The notes beneath the pieces are model-generated. The model saw nothing but the letters and a program-made list of their open reading frames with translations, ran no database searches and was not told the origin of the DNA. The translations under genes were made by a program, and so were the position numbers. From Candidatus Poribacteria bacterium (GTDB taxonomy: Bacteria > Poribacteria > WGA-4E > PCPOR2b), in the NCBI GenBank assembly GCA_003635265.1, contig PYIZ01000042.1:23046-87045 (forward strand): 64,000 bases of DNA, written 5' to 3'. Of this stretch, positions 9,188 to 18,352 are shown piece after piece. How positions within the stretch are numbered: the stretch's first letter is position 1; each line of letters starts with the position of its first letter.

Positions 9188-10231
9188 ATGCAAAACACCA
9201 CGTGGGCGAGCGTAGACGAGAACGATCGCGCGATCAGAATCGAAACCGACAAACTCGAAGCGGTCATCCCCAAAAAGAACCCTAAACAGTGGATGACCGG
9301 AATCGAGAAGGGATCGTTTCTCGACAAAACCACCGGCTTCCGGGAAGTCGGGGACGGCTTAATGGTGGTTGACTGGCTCATGGAAGCGGGCAGCGACGAA
9401 GACTACAGCGATCAGGTGACTGCCCCAGACGGGCACGGTGTCGGTAGGTACTCTTGGTACGAAAACGAGACCGAACCGGACCGACAATACTACACACGCA
9501 TGTCACACGGCAGCAGCCATCGTAAGCGCATGGTCGAAGGACCACAACTCTGCCACAGGATGAAGCCTGTCCAGCCGGAGGTTATCCTCGGCGCAGATTT
9601 TATCGTGGTTACAACCACGTATCAGTACGAATACGCCGCCCCCGGCCGCAAAGCAGGATCACGCTGGACACAACGGATTGTATTCCCGAAAGGTGAACGG
9701 TTCTTTGTATTGATGGACAAAATCGACAGCGTCAACGATTCGCCGGAGATGTTCCTCCGCAACGACACGCCGGGCTGCATCCGCCATGAAAAAGGCGATA
9801 CGTTCAGCGAGATTTATCTCAGCTATCTGAGCGGTCCCAGCGGGGTACGTATCCCGTCCAGTGAATTCTTCACCCCGTTCCCGCCGGACTTGAAGTTCGG
9901 CTATCGCCGTGATCTGAACAGAACCCCGGAGTATTTCATTCGTGCATACCACTTGCAGGACAAGGAGACGGATGAGGAGGGTCCGTGGTTGGCAGGTCTA
10001 ACGCTTGAACCGTCCGTAGTCTATGAGGCGTGGTGCAGCCAACGGCCCGGGGACATCATCGTTATGATTGAGGAGATCCACGGCAAGCCTGTCAAAGCGG
10101 GTGATTCCTTCAGCGCAGTCCACATCGTGGGTTACTTTGACACAATCGAGGAGATGCACAGCGTATATGACCGGCATAAGGGGCACACCGCGCTGACCGC
10201 TAACGCGTCAGGTTGGCAGTTGGTCAAGTGA
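9188..10231 (+). CDS. Conserved-looking hypothetical protein, beta-rich
   Basis: A 347-residue protein that I cannot assign. The sequence is dominated by alternating hydrophobic/polar strands with many Trp, Tyr and Asp, no signal peptide and no membrane segment. It suggests a beta-sandwich such as a galactose-mutarotase-like or carbohydrate-binding fold, but no catalytic motif is recognised. The ATG at 9188 has GAGG about ten bases upstream. It starts 26 bp after the second TPR-thioredoxin gene on the same strand and may be cotranscribed. It ends 99 bp before a convergent PhyH gene. Function unknown. Confidence 0.75.
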   Translation: MQNTTWASVDENDRAIRIETDKLEAVIPKKNPKQWMTGIEKGSFLDKTTGFREVGDGLMVVDWLMEAGSDEDYSDQVTAPDGHGVGRYSWYENETEPDRQYYTRMSHGSSHRKRMVEGPQLCHRMKPVQPEVILGADFIVVTTTYQYEYAAPGRKAGSRWTQRIVFPKGERFFVLMDKIDSVNDSPEMFLRNDTPGCIRHEKGDTFSEIYLSYLSGPSGVRIPSSEFFTPFPPDLKFGYRRDLNRTPEYFIRAYHLQDKETDEEGPWLAGLTLEPSVVYEAWCSQRPGDIIVMIEEIHGKPVKAGDSFSAVHIVGYFDTIEEMHSVYDRHKGHTALTANASGWQLVK

Positions 10232-10330
10232 AGGAACTGTTGTATCAGACAATCTTTCGATCACAGCGTCAAAATGCAGCGGTTACAGCAGAGAATGGCG
10301 GTCTTCTCTTGTGCGGTTCCGTGTTGCCCA

Positions 10331-11152
10331 TTACATTTCTCCCACACCCGGTTGATTAAGAAAGCCGATCTCCAGAAACCGATTGATCCATCGCTGCCTC
10401 ACTGCGCTGCCGTGCGGATTCGCCAGCCAATTCTTGGGATAAGTAAACTGGTGTGCGTTGCGTGAACCGGATTGGAGTCGCGCAATCTCCCGAAGTAGTT
10501 CGATACTCTCGGTAGTGTCTGGGTTTCGGAAGTATTCTGCGTTGCAGACGCGCCGGCCGGGCATTCCACCTAACGAGGCGTGCCAAGTGCGAATATCAAA
10601 GAGGACAACGTCTCCCGGCTGCGTCGGGACAGCTTGGCAAGGAACGCTTTCAAGGGGCACCTTATCTAAAGCCTCCTGAAACATCTCCCGTTCAGCACCT
10701 CTCAATAGATGTGATCCCGGAATGAAACGCAAGGCACCGGTTTCCGCTGTCACAGGGTCGAGATGAAAGTGGTACTTGACGGCGAGCTGCACCTCCTCTG
10801 AATTGCGTTGCCAGTTGCTATCGCTATGCCAATCGGTGTTGCCCACACTAAAGTGAGCGTCGGTGCCGTTACCGAGGACATCTTCGCCGCATATCTGTTG
10901 TGCAGGGACAAGGAAGCGGGGATCTTCAGTGAGCGATGCGAAAAAGGGCGTTTCCTCATTCATCATTCGCGTCCACTGTCCCAGCGTCCCATCGAAAGGT
11001 TCTTCTGGAAATGCGGCTGCCAATCCGTCACGATGTTCTCGGCTAATAATCTCCAGTTCGTCCGGTCTCAGAAGTTTCCGAAGAACGGCATAGCCGAAAG
11101 TTTTGAAGAAGTGAAGCTGGTTCTGATCGAGTCCGGGTGTTTGATCTGTCAT
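10331..11152 (-). CDS. Phytanoyl-CoA dioxygenase (PhyH) family protein
   Basis: A 273-residue non-haem Fe(II)/2-oxoglutarate-dependent oxygenase. The iron facial triad is readable: the H-x-D pair in DWHSDSNW and the distal His in IRTWHASLGG, followed by the 2-oxoglutarate-binding Arg in GRRVCNAEYF. The typical IPGSHL segment is present. I chose the ATG at 11152 (GGAGG 13-17 bases upstream) over an earlier in-frame start at 11227. It reads away from, and 77 bp downstream of, the phosphotransferase gene on the same strand, so cotranscription is possible. Family members hydroxylate many small molecules; the substrate is not predictable. Confidence 0.88.
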   Translation of the reverse strand: MTDQTPGLDQNQLHFFKTFGYAVLRKLLRPDELEIISREHRDGLAAAFPEEPFDGTLGQWTRMMNEETPFFASLTEDPRFLVPAQQICGEDVLGNGTDAHFSVGNTDWHSDSNWQRNSEEVQLAVKYHFHLDPVTAETGALRFIPGSHLLRGAEREMFQEALDKVPLESVPCQAVPTQPGDVVLFDIRTWHASLGGMPGRRVCNAEYFRNPDTTESIELLREIARLQSGSRNAHQFTYPKNWLANPHGSAVRQRWINRFLEIGFLNQPGVGEM

Positions 11153-11229
11153 TCCTGACCGTACCCTCCTCTCTGCGGTTAGCCTCCGCCGTTGCAAGTC
11201 AACTAGGCTTCTGTCCGTCACGTCCAATC

Positions 11230-12102
11230 TTATTCATTCTGCAATGACACCACCCTTCGGGCGAGGGCTTGCGATTTATGCCAATCTCCTCCTGATGCAG
11301 CCGCTAGGCGCGCGAAGGTCCAAAGCCGAACGCGTTCGGGATCCACATCTAGTAGATCTGCAAATCTGCTGATTGTTGCAATCGGTTTTAAGCCCAACCG
11401 TTCTTTACAGTTGAGCAGATGCTGGGTCGCGTCGTAAGCTGGATCGCCATAAAACGGTTTGGGATCAATGACGAGCCACGGTTCACGTTGTGCTCGAAGT
11501 ACATTCCCCGCATGTAAGTCAGTCGCCAACAGGACATCACACGGTGCATCGTCTAACAGTGCTTCAAAAATGTGTAATCCTTCCTTAGCAAGTCCTGCAT
11601 CGGGCAAACGGTCTGCTTGTTCCACGGACTCTTTGACCCACGCGGCAATCATTTCTGACAATGGACGAAACGGATGTGTTTCAGGCAGCGGTCGCCACAA
11701 TCTTTTCAAGAGTTTCGCAATGACCTGATCCTGTTCATTTTCAGGCTGTTCTCGTAGCGTGGTGCCGGGCTCGCAGCGTTCAAGTAGCATCGCGTTAAGT
11801 TCAAGGTCTGCCTCTAAAACGAAAACGGTTGGATCGCCAGCCCAAAAAAGCAATCCGTCTATTTCGTTTTCTGCTTCCATGTGAGGCAAGCCGAGTTTTA
11901 GTACAGCCGGTATCCCATCTTGTCGGACACATGGCGCGACCCAAGAACAACTCGCTTCCTCTTCAAACGGCGGACTAAGGGTCAGGGACCAGCGCTGCTT
12001 AAGATCCGTAATAGCTCTGGGTAACTCACCCAGCCAAGCAGCGCCATCAACTGTTTGGCTGCAATTGGTCGCAATTCGTTCAGGGATGGGAATATCGTGC
12101 AT
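11230..12102 (-). CDS. Aminoglycoside/hydroxyurea phosphotransferase-like kinase
   Basis: A 290-residue kinase-like protein of the APH(6)/hydroxyurea resistance family. The catalytic loop is clear: LLATDLHAGNVLRAQ, with Asp, His and Asn of the D-x-H-x-x-N Brenner-type motif. It is followed by the metal-binding VIDPKPFYGDPAYD. The N-terminal nucleotide lobe holds VLKLGLPHMEAE. Length fits streptomycin 6-kinases. Family members phosphorylate streptomycin or hydroxyurea, but chromosomal relatives often have unknown substrates, so resistance is only a possibility. It is followed by a PhyH gene on the same strand. Cytoplasmic. Confidence 0.8.
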   Translation of the reverse strand: MHDIPIPERIATNCSQTVDGAAWLGELPRAITDLKQRWSLTLSPPFEEEASCSWVAPCVRQDGIPAVLKLGLPHMEAENEIDGLLFWAGDPTVFVLEADLELNAMLLERCEPGTTLREQPENEQDQVIAKLLKRLWRPLPETHPFRPLSEMIAAWVKESVEQADRLPDAGLAKEGLHIFEALLDDAPCDVLLATDLHAGNVLRAQREPWLVIDPKPFYGDPAYDATQHLLNCKERLGLKPIATISRFADLLDVDPERVRLWTFARLAAASGGDWHKSQALARRVVSLQNE

Positions 12103-12341
12103 TCAAGAAGACCTATGTTCTTGATTAGGTAGGATTTCTTCCACGCTTCCGGTGCTAGATTTCACGGAGACTTTTGGGTGATTGGCTAATATGAATTGCC
12201 ATTTTACAATTTCAGTGCCAATCTGTCAATAGAATTTCGGATGTGCGATATGAGAGAAATCCATCAGTCAGAGGGATTAGACCGAATTATAAATCCGTTG
12301 ATCTACTAGTTGAACTGTGGTATTATACCTACACGTTGATA

Positions 12342-12408
12342 GTAGTAGGCATACTCCGTATGCCGTAACTCTTGTGCAAATTACAGCGTGGTAGACCATG
12401 CCTACTAC
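12342..12408. repeat. Inverted repeat with internal hairpin upstream of the CotH-ankyrin gene
   Basis: The gap 12103-12544 contains a perfect 11-base inverted repeat, GTAGTAGGCAT at 12342-12352 and ATGCCTACTAC at 12398-12408. A tight hairpin GGCATAC-TCC-GTATGCC at 12348-12364 shares the left arm, so two alternative structures are possible. It lies just upstream of the promoter at 12426-12454. It may be an operator, a structured RNA end or a small repeat. The rest of the gap (12103-12340) is AT-rich with nothing recognisable. Confidence 0.45.
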
Positions 12409-12425
12409 CGTTTCCCGCTACATAG

Positions 12426-12454
12426 TTGACAAGCAAAACTCTAGTCATTATACT
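12426..12454 (+). promoter_or_regulatory. Strong sigma-70 promoter for the CotH-ankyrin gene
   Basis: TTGACA at 12426-12431 and TATACT at 12449-12454 with exactly 17 bases between them, one mismatch to the consensus overall. Transcription would begin near 12461, upstream of all candidate starts of the CotH-ankyrin gene. Confidence 0.7.
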
Positions 12455-12544
12455 CCCAAGTAGAAAAAAGCTATACAATCCCTGTAGTTCGCACTTTGGA
12501 TGAATCGCATCAATATACGCAGGCATTCAGAAAGGATCGAAAAA

Positions 12545-14782
12545 GTGAGATTGGATCAAATGATATTAAATATTGGACTAATAATAACACTTTGCTTTTG
12601 TATTTTAATAAACGGTGTGCCAGCCAAGAAACTAACCTTGGATGACATTTTCCCGACCGATCGGGTGCTGGATGTACAAATCACGGTTGCAGATAAGGAT
12701 TGGGATACAATCCGCTATCAGTCGCGGGATTTTTTCTCGGCGCTGCACGAGAGTCGCAAAGTCGCCCCACCTGAAGCACCTTACACCTACGTTGATGCGA
12801 GTGTGACGATTGATGGTGTGGTATTTCCCAACGTTGGGCTGCGCAAAAAGGGATTCCTCGGCTCGCTAAGTACCACGCGCCCCTCGCTCAAAATCAAGCT
12901 GAATCACGCCGACAAAGATGCCGAAATTGAAGGGTTGACCAACCTAACACTCAACAACAACCAACAGGACATCAGTTTGATGAGCCAATTTATGGGGTAT
13001 GCATTGTTTAATGCTGCTGGCTCACCTGCGTCCCGATGTGCCTATGCGAAGGTGACGGTCAATGGGGTGAACCTCGGTGTCTACTCGCATGTGGAAACGG
13101 TTCGCAAATCATTTCTCAGACGCGCCTTTGGCACTGATGATGGGACGCTGTACGAGGGACCCTATGTCGATTTTTACGAGGGTTGGTTGGGCAGTTTCGA
13201 GCACAAAACCGGCAAGGACGCGCCGGGACGGGAGAAGATTCAGCAGCTCATTAAGGTACTCGAAGGTGATAGCAAAAACATTGAGGGTGCAATTGGTGAG
13301 TTGGTTGACCTTGATACATTCTACACATTTTGGGCGATAGAGGGGCTGCTCGGTTTTTGGGACGGTTATTCCGGCAACAACAACAACTTTTTCATCTATC
13401 TTAATCCGGAAACCGACAAATTTCATTTCTTACCTTGGGGCGCGGACTCGCTGTTTAGTAAGCACAGCAAACTCCGACACCACAACAAAGCCGGTGCACC
13501 TATCTCTGTGAAGACTCAAGGCTTGCTCACCCATAAGCTTTATCAACAGAAATCCAGTCGGGAGCGTTACGCCAAGGCAATGATGGGTATTCTTGAAAAC
13601 TATTGGGATGAAGCGAAATTGCTAGCCGAGGTTGATCGTATCGACGCTATGGTCAGACCACACTTGGTCGATGCCCAACGCTCCTTTGGCTATGAGGATG
13701 AGGGAAAAGCCTATTCTCGTGGGATGGCATTGGAAGATACGCGGAAATTTATCCGCGAACGTCGTGTGGATATAACGAAAGAGATTGGGAGCGGAATGCC
13801 GGAATGGCGAGCAATTCCAAACGAGCCATACGTTACGAGGGAAGATGATTGGTCCAAGCGAGGAGAAAAATTATCGGGAAATGACATTTGGAGCGCTGCC
13901 GCAGCCGGAAACATTAAGGTGGTCAAGCAGAACTTGGCTAAAGGCGTGGATATCAATGCCAAGGATAGTCTATTCGGTGCGACAGCCTTATCGTCGGCTG
14001 CACTGTTTGGGCATACTAAAATCATTGCGCTGCTGCTTGAGGCGGGTGCGGATGTCAATGCGAAGAATCGGGATGGTGGAACGCCATTGCATAACGCAGC
14101 GTTTCTCGGTCAATATGAAGCTGCGAAACTGCTGCTTGAGAACGGCGCGGATGTTAATATCAGAAACGGGGATGGTAGCACACCGTCGGATGCGGCAGCT
14201 GTGGATTGGGAGGCCACTCGTTTTATTCTTGGAATGTTGAGGATAAAAGTAGATAGGGAAAAGATAGAAGCCGGCAGAACCAGAGTTGTTGAGCTGCTCC
14301 GTCAACACGGTGCCACGACAGACACAAGGGGTGAGAGTAATGCTTTATGTGATGCTGTCAAAAGTGGAGACCTGCAAACCGTCAAGGAGCGGTTGGCGAA
14401 CGGTGTGGATATCAATGGCGCGGATAGCGAATTCGGAGTGACCGCCTTGTCATGGGCGGCACTTCTGGACGCTACGGAAATCGCTAAATTTTTGATCGAA
14501 AAAGGTGCCGATGTCAATGCGAAGAGTCGAGACGGTAGCACACCGTTGCACAGTGCCGCTTTTCTCGGTCACACCGAAATCGCCGAACTGCTGATTCAGA
14601 AGGGCGCGGAGGTCAACCCAAAGAACCACAGGGACGAAACCCCGCTTGATGTCTCGGCAGTGGATTGGGAAACCACTAAATTTATTGCAGGACTGTTGGC
14701 TATAAAAGTAGATGCAGAAAAATTAAAAACTGGCAGAACCAAAATCATCGAAATGCTTCATCAACACGGTTCAGAACACTAG
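12545..14782 (+). CDS. CotH kinase domain protein with C-terminal ankyrin repeats
   Basis: About 745 residues. A signal peptide (ILNIGLIITLCFCILINGVPA) leads into a CotH-type domain: VGLRKKGFLGS, LTLNNNQQD, VNLGVYSHVETV, and PWGADSLF where CotH proteins carry the catalytic Asp. From about residue 445 two blocks of ankyrin repeats follow (for example DGGTPLHNAAFLGQYEAAKL). The two blocks resemble each other and both end in DWE(A/T)T-containing units, suggesting an internal duplication. I prefer the GTG at 12545, with AAAGGA eight bases upstream; an ATG at 12500 lacks a ribosome site. CotH domains are atypical protein kinases. Predicted to be exported, perhaps to contact host or neighbouring cells. 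Confidence 0.82.
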   Translation: MRLDQMILNIGLIITLCFCILINGVPAKKLTLDDIFPTDRVLDVQITVADKDWDTIRYQSRDFFSALHESRKVAPPEAPYTYVDASVTIDGVVFPNVGLRKKGFLGSLSTTRPSLKIKLNHADKDAEIEGLTNLTLNNNQQDISLMSQFMGYALFNAAGSPASRCAYAKVTVNGVNLGVYSHVETVRKSFLRRAFGTDDGTLYEGPYVDFYEGWLGSFEHKTGKDAPGREKIQQLIKVLEGDSKNIEGAIGELVDLDTFYTFWAIEGLLGFWDGYSGNNNNFFIYLNPETDKFHFLPWGADSLFSKHSKLRHHNKAGAPISVKTQGLLTHKLYQQKSSRERYAKAMMGILENYWDEAKLLAEVDRIDAMVRPHLVDAQRSFGYEDEGKAYSRGMALEDTRKFIRERRVDITKEIGSGMPEWRAIPNEPYVTREDDWSKRGEKLSGNDIWSAAAAGNIKVVKQNLAKGVDINAKDSLFGATALSSAALFGHTKIIALLLEAGADVNAKNRDGGTPLHNAAFLGQYEAAKLLLENGADVNIRNGDGSTPSDAAAVDWEATRFILGMLRIKVDREKIEAGRTRVVELLRQHGATTDTRGESNALCDAVKSGDLQTVKERLANGVDINGADSEFGVTALSWAALLDATEIAKFLIEKGADVNAKSRDGSTPLHSAAFLGHTEIAELLIQKGAEVNPKNHRDETPLDVSAVDWETTKFIAGLLAIKVDAEKLKTGRTKIIEMLHQHGSEH

Positions 14783-14829
14783 TCTTTCTTGTTCAAAGGT
14801 CGGACTAGATTCGACGGACTCATTTGGCA

Positions 14830-15669
14830 TTATCGCTTGAGTATATTGGCGATTTCGGTATTGCCTTCGCGCAACGCCATGTCGAGTGGCGTCTCCCCTT
14901 CATAGGGCTCAAACAGCACTCGCTTGAATTCGCGCAGGGGCCAAACCAACGATGTGACTTCAGTCGTCCATTCAGCGAACTGCTTTGGTTCACTCATTCG
15001 GCTGACCGTTTTGAGCGACGGATCGGCACCGTGGTCGAGCAGCAGCCGAACCATCCGCTGATTGCCCAACCGGGCGGCGAAATGTAGCGGTGCCTCCTTA
15101 CCGTATTGCACGAAATGCTCGTTATCCATGATGGGCTCGTCATCAAGTCCGCTTAGGGCTTGTGCGTTGACGTTTGTCCCTGCCTTGATCAGGATATAGG
15201 CTTGCGCAAGATGGGTATCATCATCGTGGCGCGACTGCACATGGAGCAAAGTTTCGCCGTTATGGGACCATGCGAAATTCGGATCTATTCCATTTTCCAC
15301 CATGAGTAGAAAAGAATCGAAATTGGTAACGCCAACACCATGAAACCCAAGATAGGACGGTTGATTGATTTCCGTTCCTTGACTGAGGAGATATCGGTTA
15401 ATCTCATACTCGGTGCTGGGCCAATGCGTACCGAGGTCGCTGTTGTTTACGTCCGCACCTGCCTCTACAAGTGCCTTAACTTTATCAAGACTTTTTAGGT
15501 TGATACTTGCACTAAAGAGCGGTCCCCACTGCCGGATTCTTCCACTTGGTGATGTGTGATTCACCTTTACGTTTACGAGTTCCGGCGCTTCAGCGAGCAT
15601 TTGTCGAACTATCTCTGCATCTGCTGTTTCAAATTCTGTCTGCCAGCGTTCAATATGTTCTTGGTTCAT
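14830..15669 (-). CDS. Ankyrin repeat protein
   Basis: A 279-residue protein with ankyrin repeats: LDKVKALVEAGADVNN, ETLLHVQSRHDDDTHLAQ, EAPLHFAARLGNQRMVRLLL and GETPLDMALREGNTEIANIL. No signal peptide, so it is probably cytoplasmic unless exported by another route. The ATG at 15669 is preceded by AAGGA; an earlier in-frame start at 15711 is less likely. It converges on the CotH-ankyrin gene with 47 bp between the stops. Function is protein-protein interaction; the partner is unknown. Confidence 0.85.
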   Translation of the reverse strand: MNQEHIERWQTEFETADAEIVRQMLAEAPELVNVKVNHTSPSGRIRQWGPLFSASINLKSLDKVKALVEAGADVNNSDLGTHWPSTEYEINRYLLSQGTEINQPSYLGFHGVGVTNFDSFLLMVENGIDPNFAWSHNGETLLHVQSRHDDDTHLAQAYILIKAGTNVNAQALSGLDDEPIMDNEHFVQYGKEAPLHFAARLGNQRMVRLLLDHGADPSLKTVSRMSEPKQFAEWTTEVTSLVWPLREFKRVLFEPYEGETPLDMALREGNTEIANILKR

Positions 15670-15726
15670 TTGGTTTCCTTGTTGGGATTGAAGATTGCTG
15701 TTATGCGTCAATTAAGGAGTAGTTCT

Positions 15727-16461
15727 ATGCAAGAATTGTTGGAATTTTATCAGGAAAACGATTACGTTGTTGTGCCTGACGCCTTATCTACCGATGAGGT
15801 TCGTACCATTAACAAAATCATAGATCGCGATCTCGTCGAGAATCCCGCGAACTGGTTTGAACGAGAGGACGGGCATTATCAACTCAACGTCCATCTACTA
15901 ATTGCACACCCGGAAATTGACTTCACCATGCGGCCCCCGCGGCTGTTGCCGTTGCTAGAGGCAATTATGGGACCCGATTTATGTGCGGAAGAACATTCGG
16001 TACGCATCCGTCGTCCCAATCCCGATGGTCCCACCAGTTGCCGTTGGCACCGCGATGTCGGTACTGGAGCGAGTGAAATCCCCCATTCCACTCCATATAT
16101 ATCAGTTGTTTTTTACTTGAACGATGTAGACGACACGACGCATACCTTTAGTGTCTTGCCCGGTTCGGCACATACGAGGGAACAACCGCTCGACGCTTAC
16201 GATCTTACACAAGCAGATCATATCACCGGTCCTGCCGGCACTGCTGTCCTGTTCAATGCAATAATGTACCATGCTGGCAATGTCCGGCAAACCATTGCAG
16301 AACGTCGGACTATCCATCTCTACTGTGGTCGCACAACAGACCGCTACTTAAGCAATTATACCATTTTCCCACGCCGACTTTCAGAAAGCAAGGACCAAGC
16401 CACGCGGAAATACTACAGTCGTCCCAATCCGATTACCAAGTTGTTGCTAGAACGGTTTTAG
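15727..16461 (+). CDS. Phytanoyl-CoA dioxygenase (PhyH) family protein
   Basis: A 244-residue Fe(II)/2-oxoglutarate oxygenase. The triad reads H-R-D in CRWHRDVGTG, distal His in IMYHAGNVRQ, and the Arg of ERRTIHLYCG for 2-oxoglutarate. The strand VLPGSAHTREQ corresponds to the PGSH segment, with Ala inserted. The ATG at 15727 has AAGGAG eight bases upstream; an in-frame ATG far upstream at 15556 overlaps the opposite ankyrin gene and is rejected. It diverges from the ankyrin gene by 57 bp and precedes the beta-lactamase-like gene by 52 bp on the same strand. Substrate unknown. Confidence 0.87.
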   Translation: MQELLEFYQENDYVVVPDALSTDEVRTINKIIDRDLVENPANWFEREDGHYQLNVHLLIAHPEIDFTMRPPRLLPLLEAIMGPDLCAEEHSVRIRRPNPDGPTSCRWHRDVGTGASEIPHSTPYISVVFYLNDVDDTTHTFSVLPGSAHTREQPLDAYDLTQADHITGPAGTAVLFNAIMYHAGNVRQTIAERRTIHLYCGRTTDRYLSNYTIFPRRLSESKDQATRKYYSRPNPITKLLLERF

Positions 16462-16513
16462 GTGCGGAACAACGCTCACCTTTCCCTAAGAAGCGAATAA
16501 ATGGAGGACAAAG

Positions 16514-17401
16514 ATGGCTGAATCAGGCGTGATGTCTGCAATCCAAGATTTTACGGCTCATACAGAGGGAATTATCGGAGTTGCCGCAAAACATCTGGAG
16601 ACGGACAAGCGCGTTTCCCACAACGCCGACACGATATTCTTCACAGCAAGCACGCTGAAAGTGCCGCTGCTGGTAGAATTGTATCGACAGGTCGATGCAG
16701 GCATCATCGACGTGCATCAACGCATTGATCTGACCGATGCCTTACGGGTGCCTGGATCTGGCGTCCTCAAGGAGCTAGCAGCTGGGCTTCAACCGACGAT
16801 TCACGACTTGGCGATGCTCATGATTATCATCAGCGATAATACCGCCACGGATATACTTTACAACCAAGTCGGCGGGGATAATATCAACAACACAATGCAG
16901 CAACTGGGGTTGACCCATACCCATATCCCGATGACGTGCCGGGAACTGCTCTACAGCATCACTGGGCTTGAGGTGGAGAACCCTGCGCACACCTATCAGT
17001 TGGCATCGAATCGTTTGAAAAAGCGGGAGTTTGTCTTAGAGGGTGACGGTTTTTCCGAAGACAGGTCCGACGTGTCGTCGCCGAACGATATGTGCTGCTT
17101 GTTAGAATTAATCTACGATGGCGATATCCTCTCGCCCCAGTCACGGGGGGCGGTCTTGGATATCCTCAAGCGTCAGCAGTTGAGCACGGTTATTCCGCAC
17201 GCGCTTCCTTCGGGAACGGTAGTCGCCCACAAAACCGGCAGCTACCACAGCGTCCGGTGCGATGTCGGGATCGTATTTTCCCCCACCGGTCCGTACACTG
17301 TGGCGATTATGGCGAAGCAGATGACGGCTGGAGATCGATTGAGTGTAGATGCCAGTCTTGCTGCTGTTTCCAGAGCGGTTTACGATGAGTTTGCTGGATA
17401 A
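16514..17401 (+). CDS. Class A beta-lactamase-like serine hydrolase, cytoplasmic
   Basis: A 295-residue member of the class A serine beta-lactamase/transpeptidase fold. The motifs are S46-T-L-K49 (SxxK), S107-D-N109 (SDN) and K240-T-G242 (KTG). The omega-loop ExxLN motif, whose Glu deacylates beta-lactams in true class A enzymes, is not visible where expected. No signal peptide is present, which is unusual for the family. GGAGG lies eight bases before the ATG. It is more likely an esterase or amidase of a small metabolite than a drug-resistance enzyme. It follows a PhyH gene on the same strand. Confidence 0.85.
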   Translation: MAESGVMSAIQDFTAHTEGIIGVAAKHLETDKRVSHNADTIFFTASTLKVPLLVELYRQVDAGIIDVHQRIDLTDALRVPGSGVLKELAAGLQPTIHDLAMLMIIISDNTATDILYNQVGGDNINNTMQQLGLTHTHIPMTCRELLYSITGLEVENPAHTYQLASNRLKKREFVLEGDGFSEDRSDVSSPNDMCCLLELIYDGDILSPQSRGAVLDILKRQQLSTVIPHALPSGTVVAHKTGSYHSVRCDVGIVFSPTGPYTVAIMAKQMTAGDRLSVDASLAAVSRAVYDEFAG

Positions 17402-17448
17402 CCAGTCGCCCTGTTTCTTGGGGCATGGGAGGCTTGATGGGAAGGCAG

Positions 17449-18270
17449 CTATACCTCCTCCAGAACCGGACGCTCTAGCCGTGTGTGATAAGGTGGTTCC
17501 AGCACCGCTCGCTGCTCCGGCGTCAATCCTTCGAGCATTGATTCGGGCCAAGTAGGGAAATAGCCTTTCGCATAAGCCAGATTTCCCGGTGAATATCGGA
17601 AAAGCAGAGAACGCCGCTGATGGTCTGCCTTCCAAGGCAACGTTCCATGTGTGGTGGCTTCTGTAAAAATGACAACATCGCCAGCTTTGCCTGTGATTTG
17701 TCGGATATGGTCTTGATACATCTCGTAGCGTTTCATTTCAGGCGGACAAGCGAAGTTGCCCTTGTGACTCCCCGGAATTAGGCAAAGTCCGCCATCGCCC
17801 GGATTGACATCAGCGAGTTGCCACGCTACCACGGTTAATCCACAGTGCATCCTTCCGTCCTTGAAAATGTAATACTGGTGGGGATCGAAGCCGGGACCGG
17901 AGGAGCCATGAAACACATGCCCTTCCGCTCCCTTGCGCATGGTGATCAGTCCGGGATTGTGATCCATGCGGAACCCCTTTCCCAAGATTCCGTGAAGATA
18001 CGGCACAATTTTCGGGTGGGCAAGCATATTACGGAACGGTTCGCACCAAGGTTTTTCCCAACTCAACATCCCTCCGAGATCACCCCGTCCGGTGATGCCT
18101 TCCAAGGTTTTGGAACCGCCTGACAAAGAGAGATCTCCGACTCGTTCATGGATGTCCTCCGCATGGCGGTCGATTGCCTCATTACACAATGCCACTTCAT
18201 CGGGGGTTAAGACATTCTCAACGAGCAGATAACCGTTGAGATCAAAAAGGTATTTTTCGTGTTCTTTCAT
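17449..18270 (-). CDS. Phytanoyl-CoA dioxygenase (PhyH) family protein
   Basis: A 273-residue oxygenase of the PhyH subgroup with AWQLADVNPGDGGLCLIPGS. The proximal ligands are in HVFHGSSGPGFDPHQYY, the distal His in ATTHGTLPW, and the 2-oxoglutarate Arg in RRSLLFRYSPG. It resembles the double-domain protein at 26984-28525 and the protein at 28547-29341. Start supported by GAGGAA upstream. It is followed by nothing on its strand for 48 bp and converges on the beta-lactamase-like gene. The neighbouring upstream gene on the same strand is an SDR epimerase, so a small sugar or lipid modification unit is possible. Confidence 0.87.
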   Translation of the reverse strand: MKEHEKYLFDLNGYLLVENVLTPDEVALCNEAIDRHAEDIHERVGDLSLSGGSKTLEGITGRGDLGGMLSWEKPWCEPFRNMLAHPKIVPYLHGILGKGFRMDHNPGLITMRKGAEGHVFHGSSGPGFDPHQYYIFKDGRMHCGLTVVAWQLADVNPGDGGLCLIPGSHKGNFACPPEMKRYEMYQDHIRQITGKAGDVVIFTEATTHGTLPWKADHQRRSLLFRYSPGNLAYAKGYFPTWPESMLEGLTPEQRAVLEPPYHTRLERPVLEEV

Positions 18271-18352
18271 TGTGCTATTCCTCTATGAACATTGAGATCA
18301 TAAATCGTGTGCTATCACATTGCTTGTGGGGATATCTTCAGGGCGTTTAGGG

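Noticed and set aside
16514..17401. Drug-resistance beta-lactamase
   Set aside because: No export signal and no omega-loop glutamate seen.
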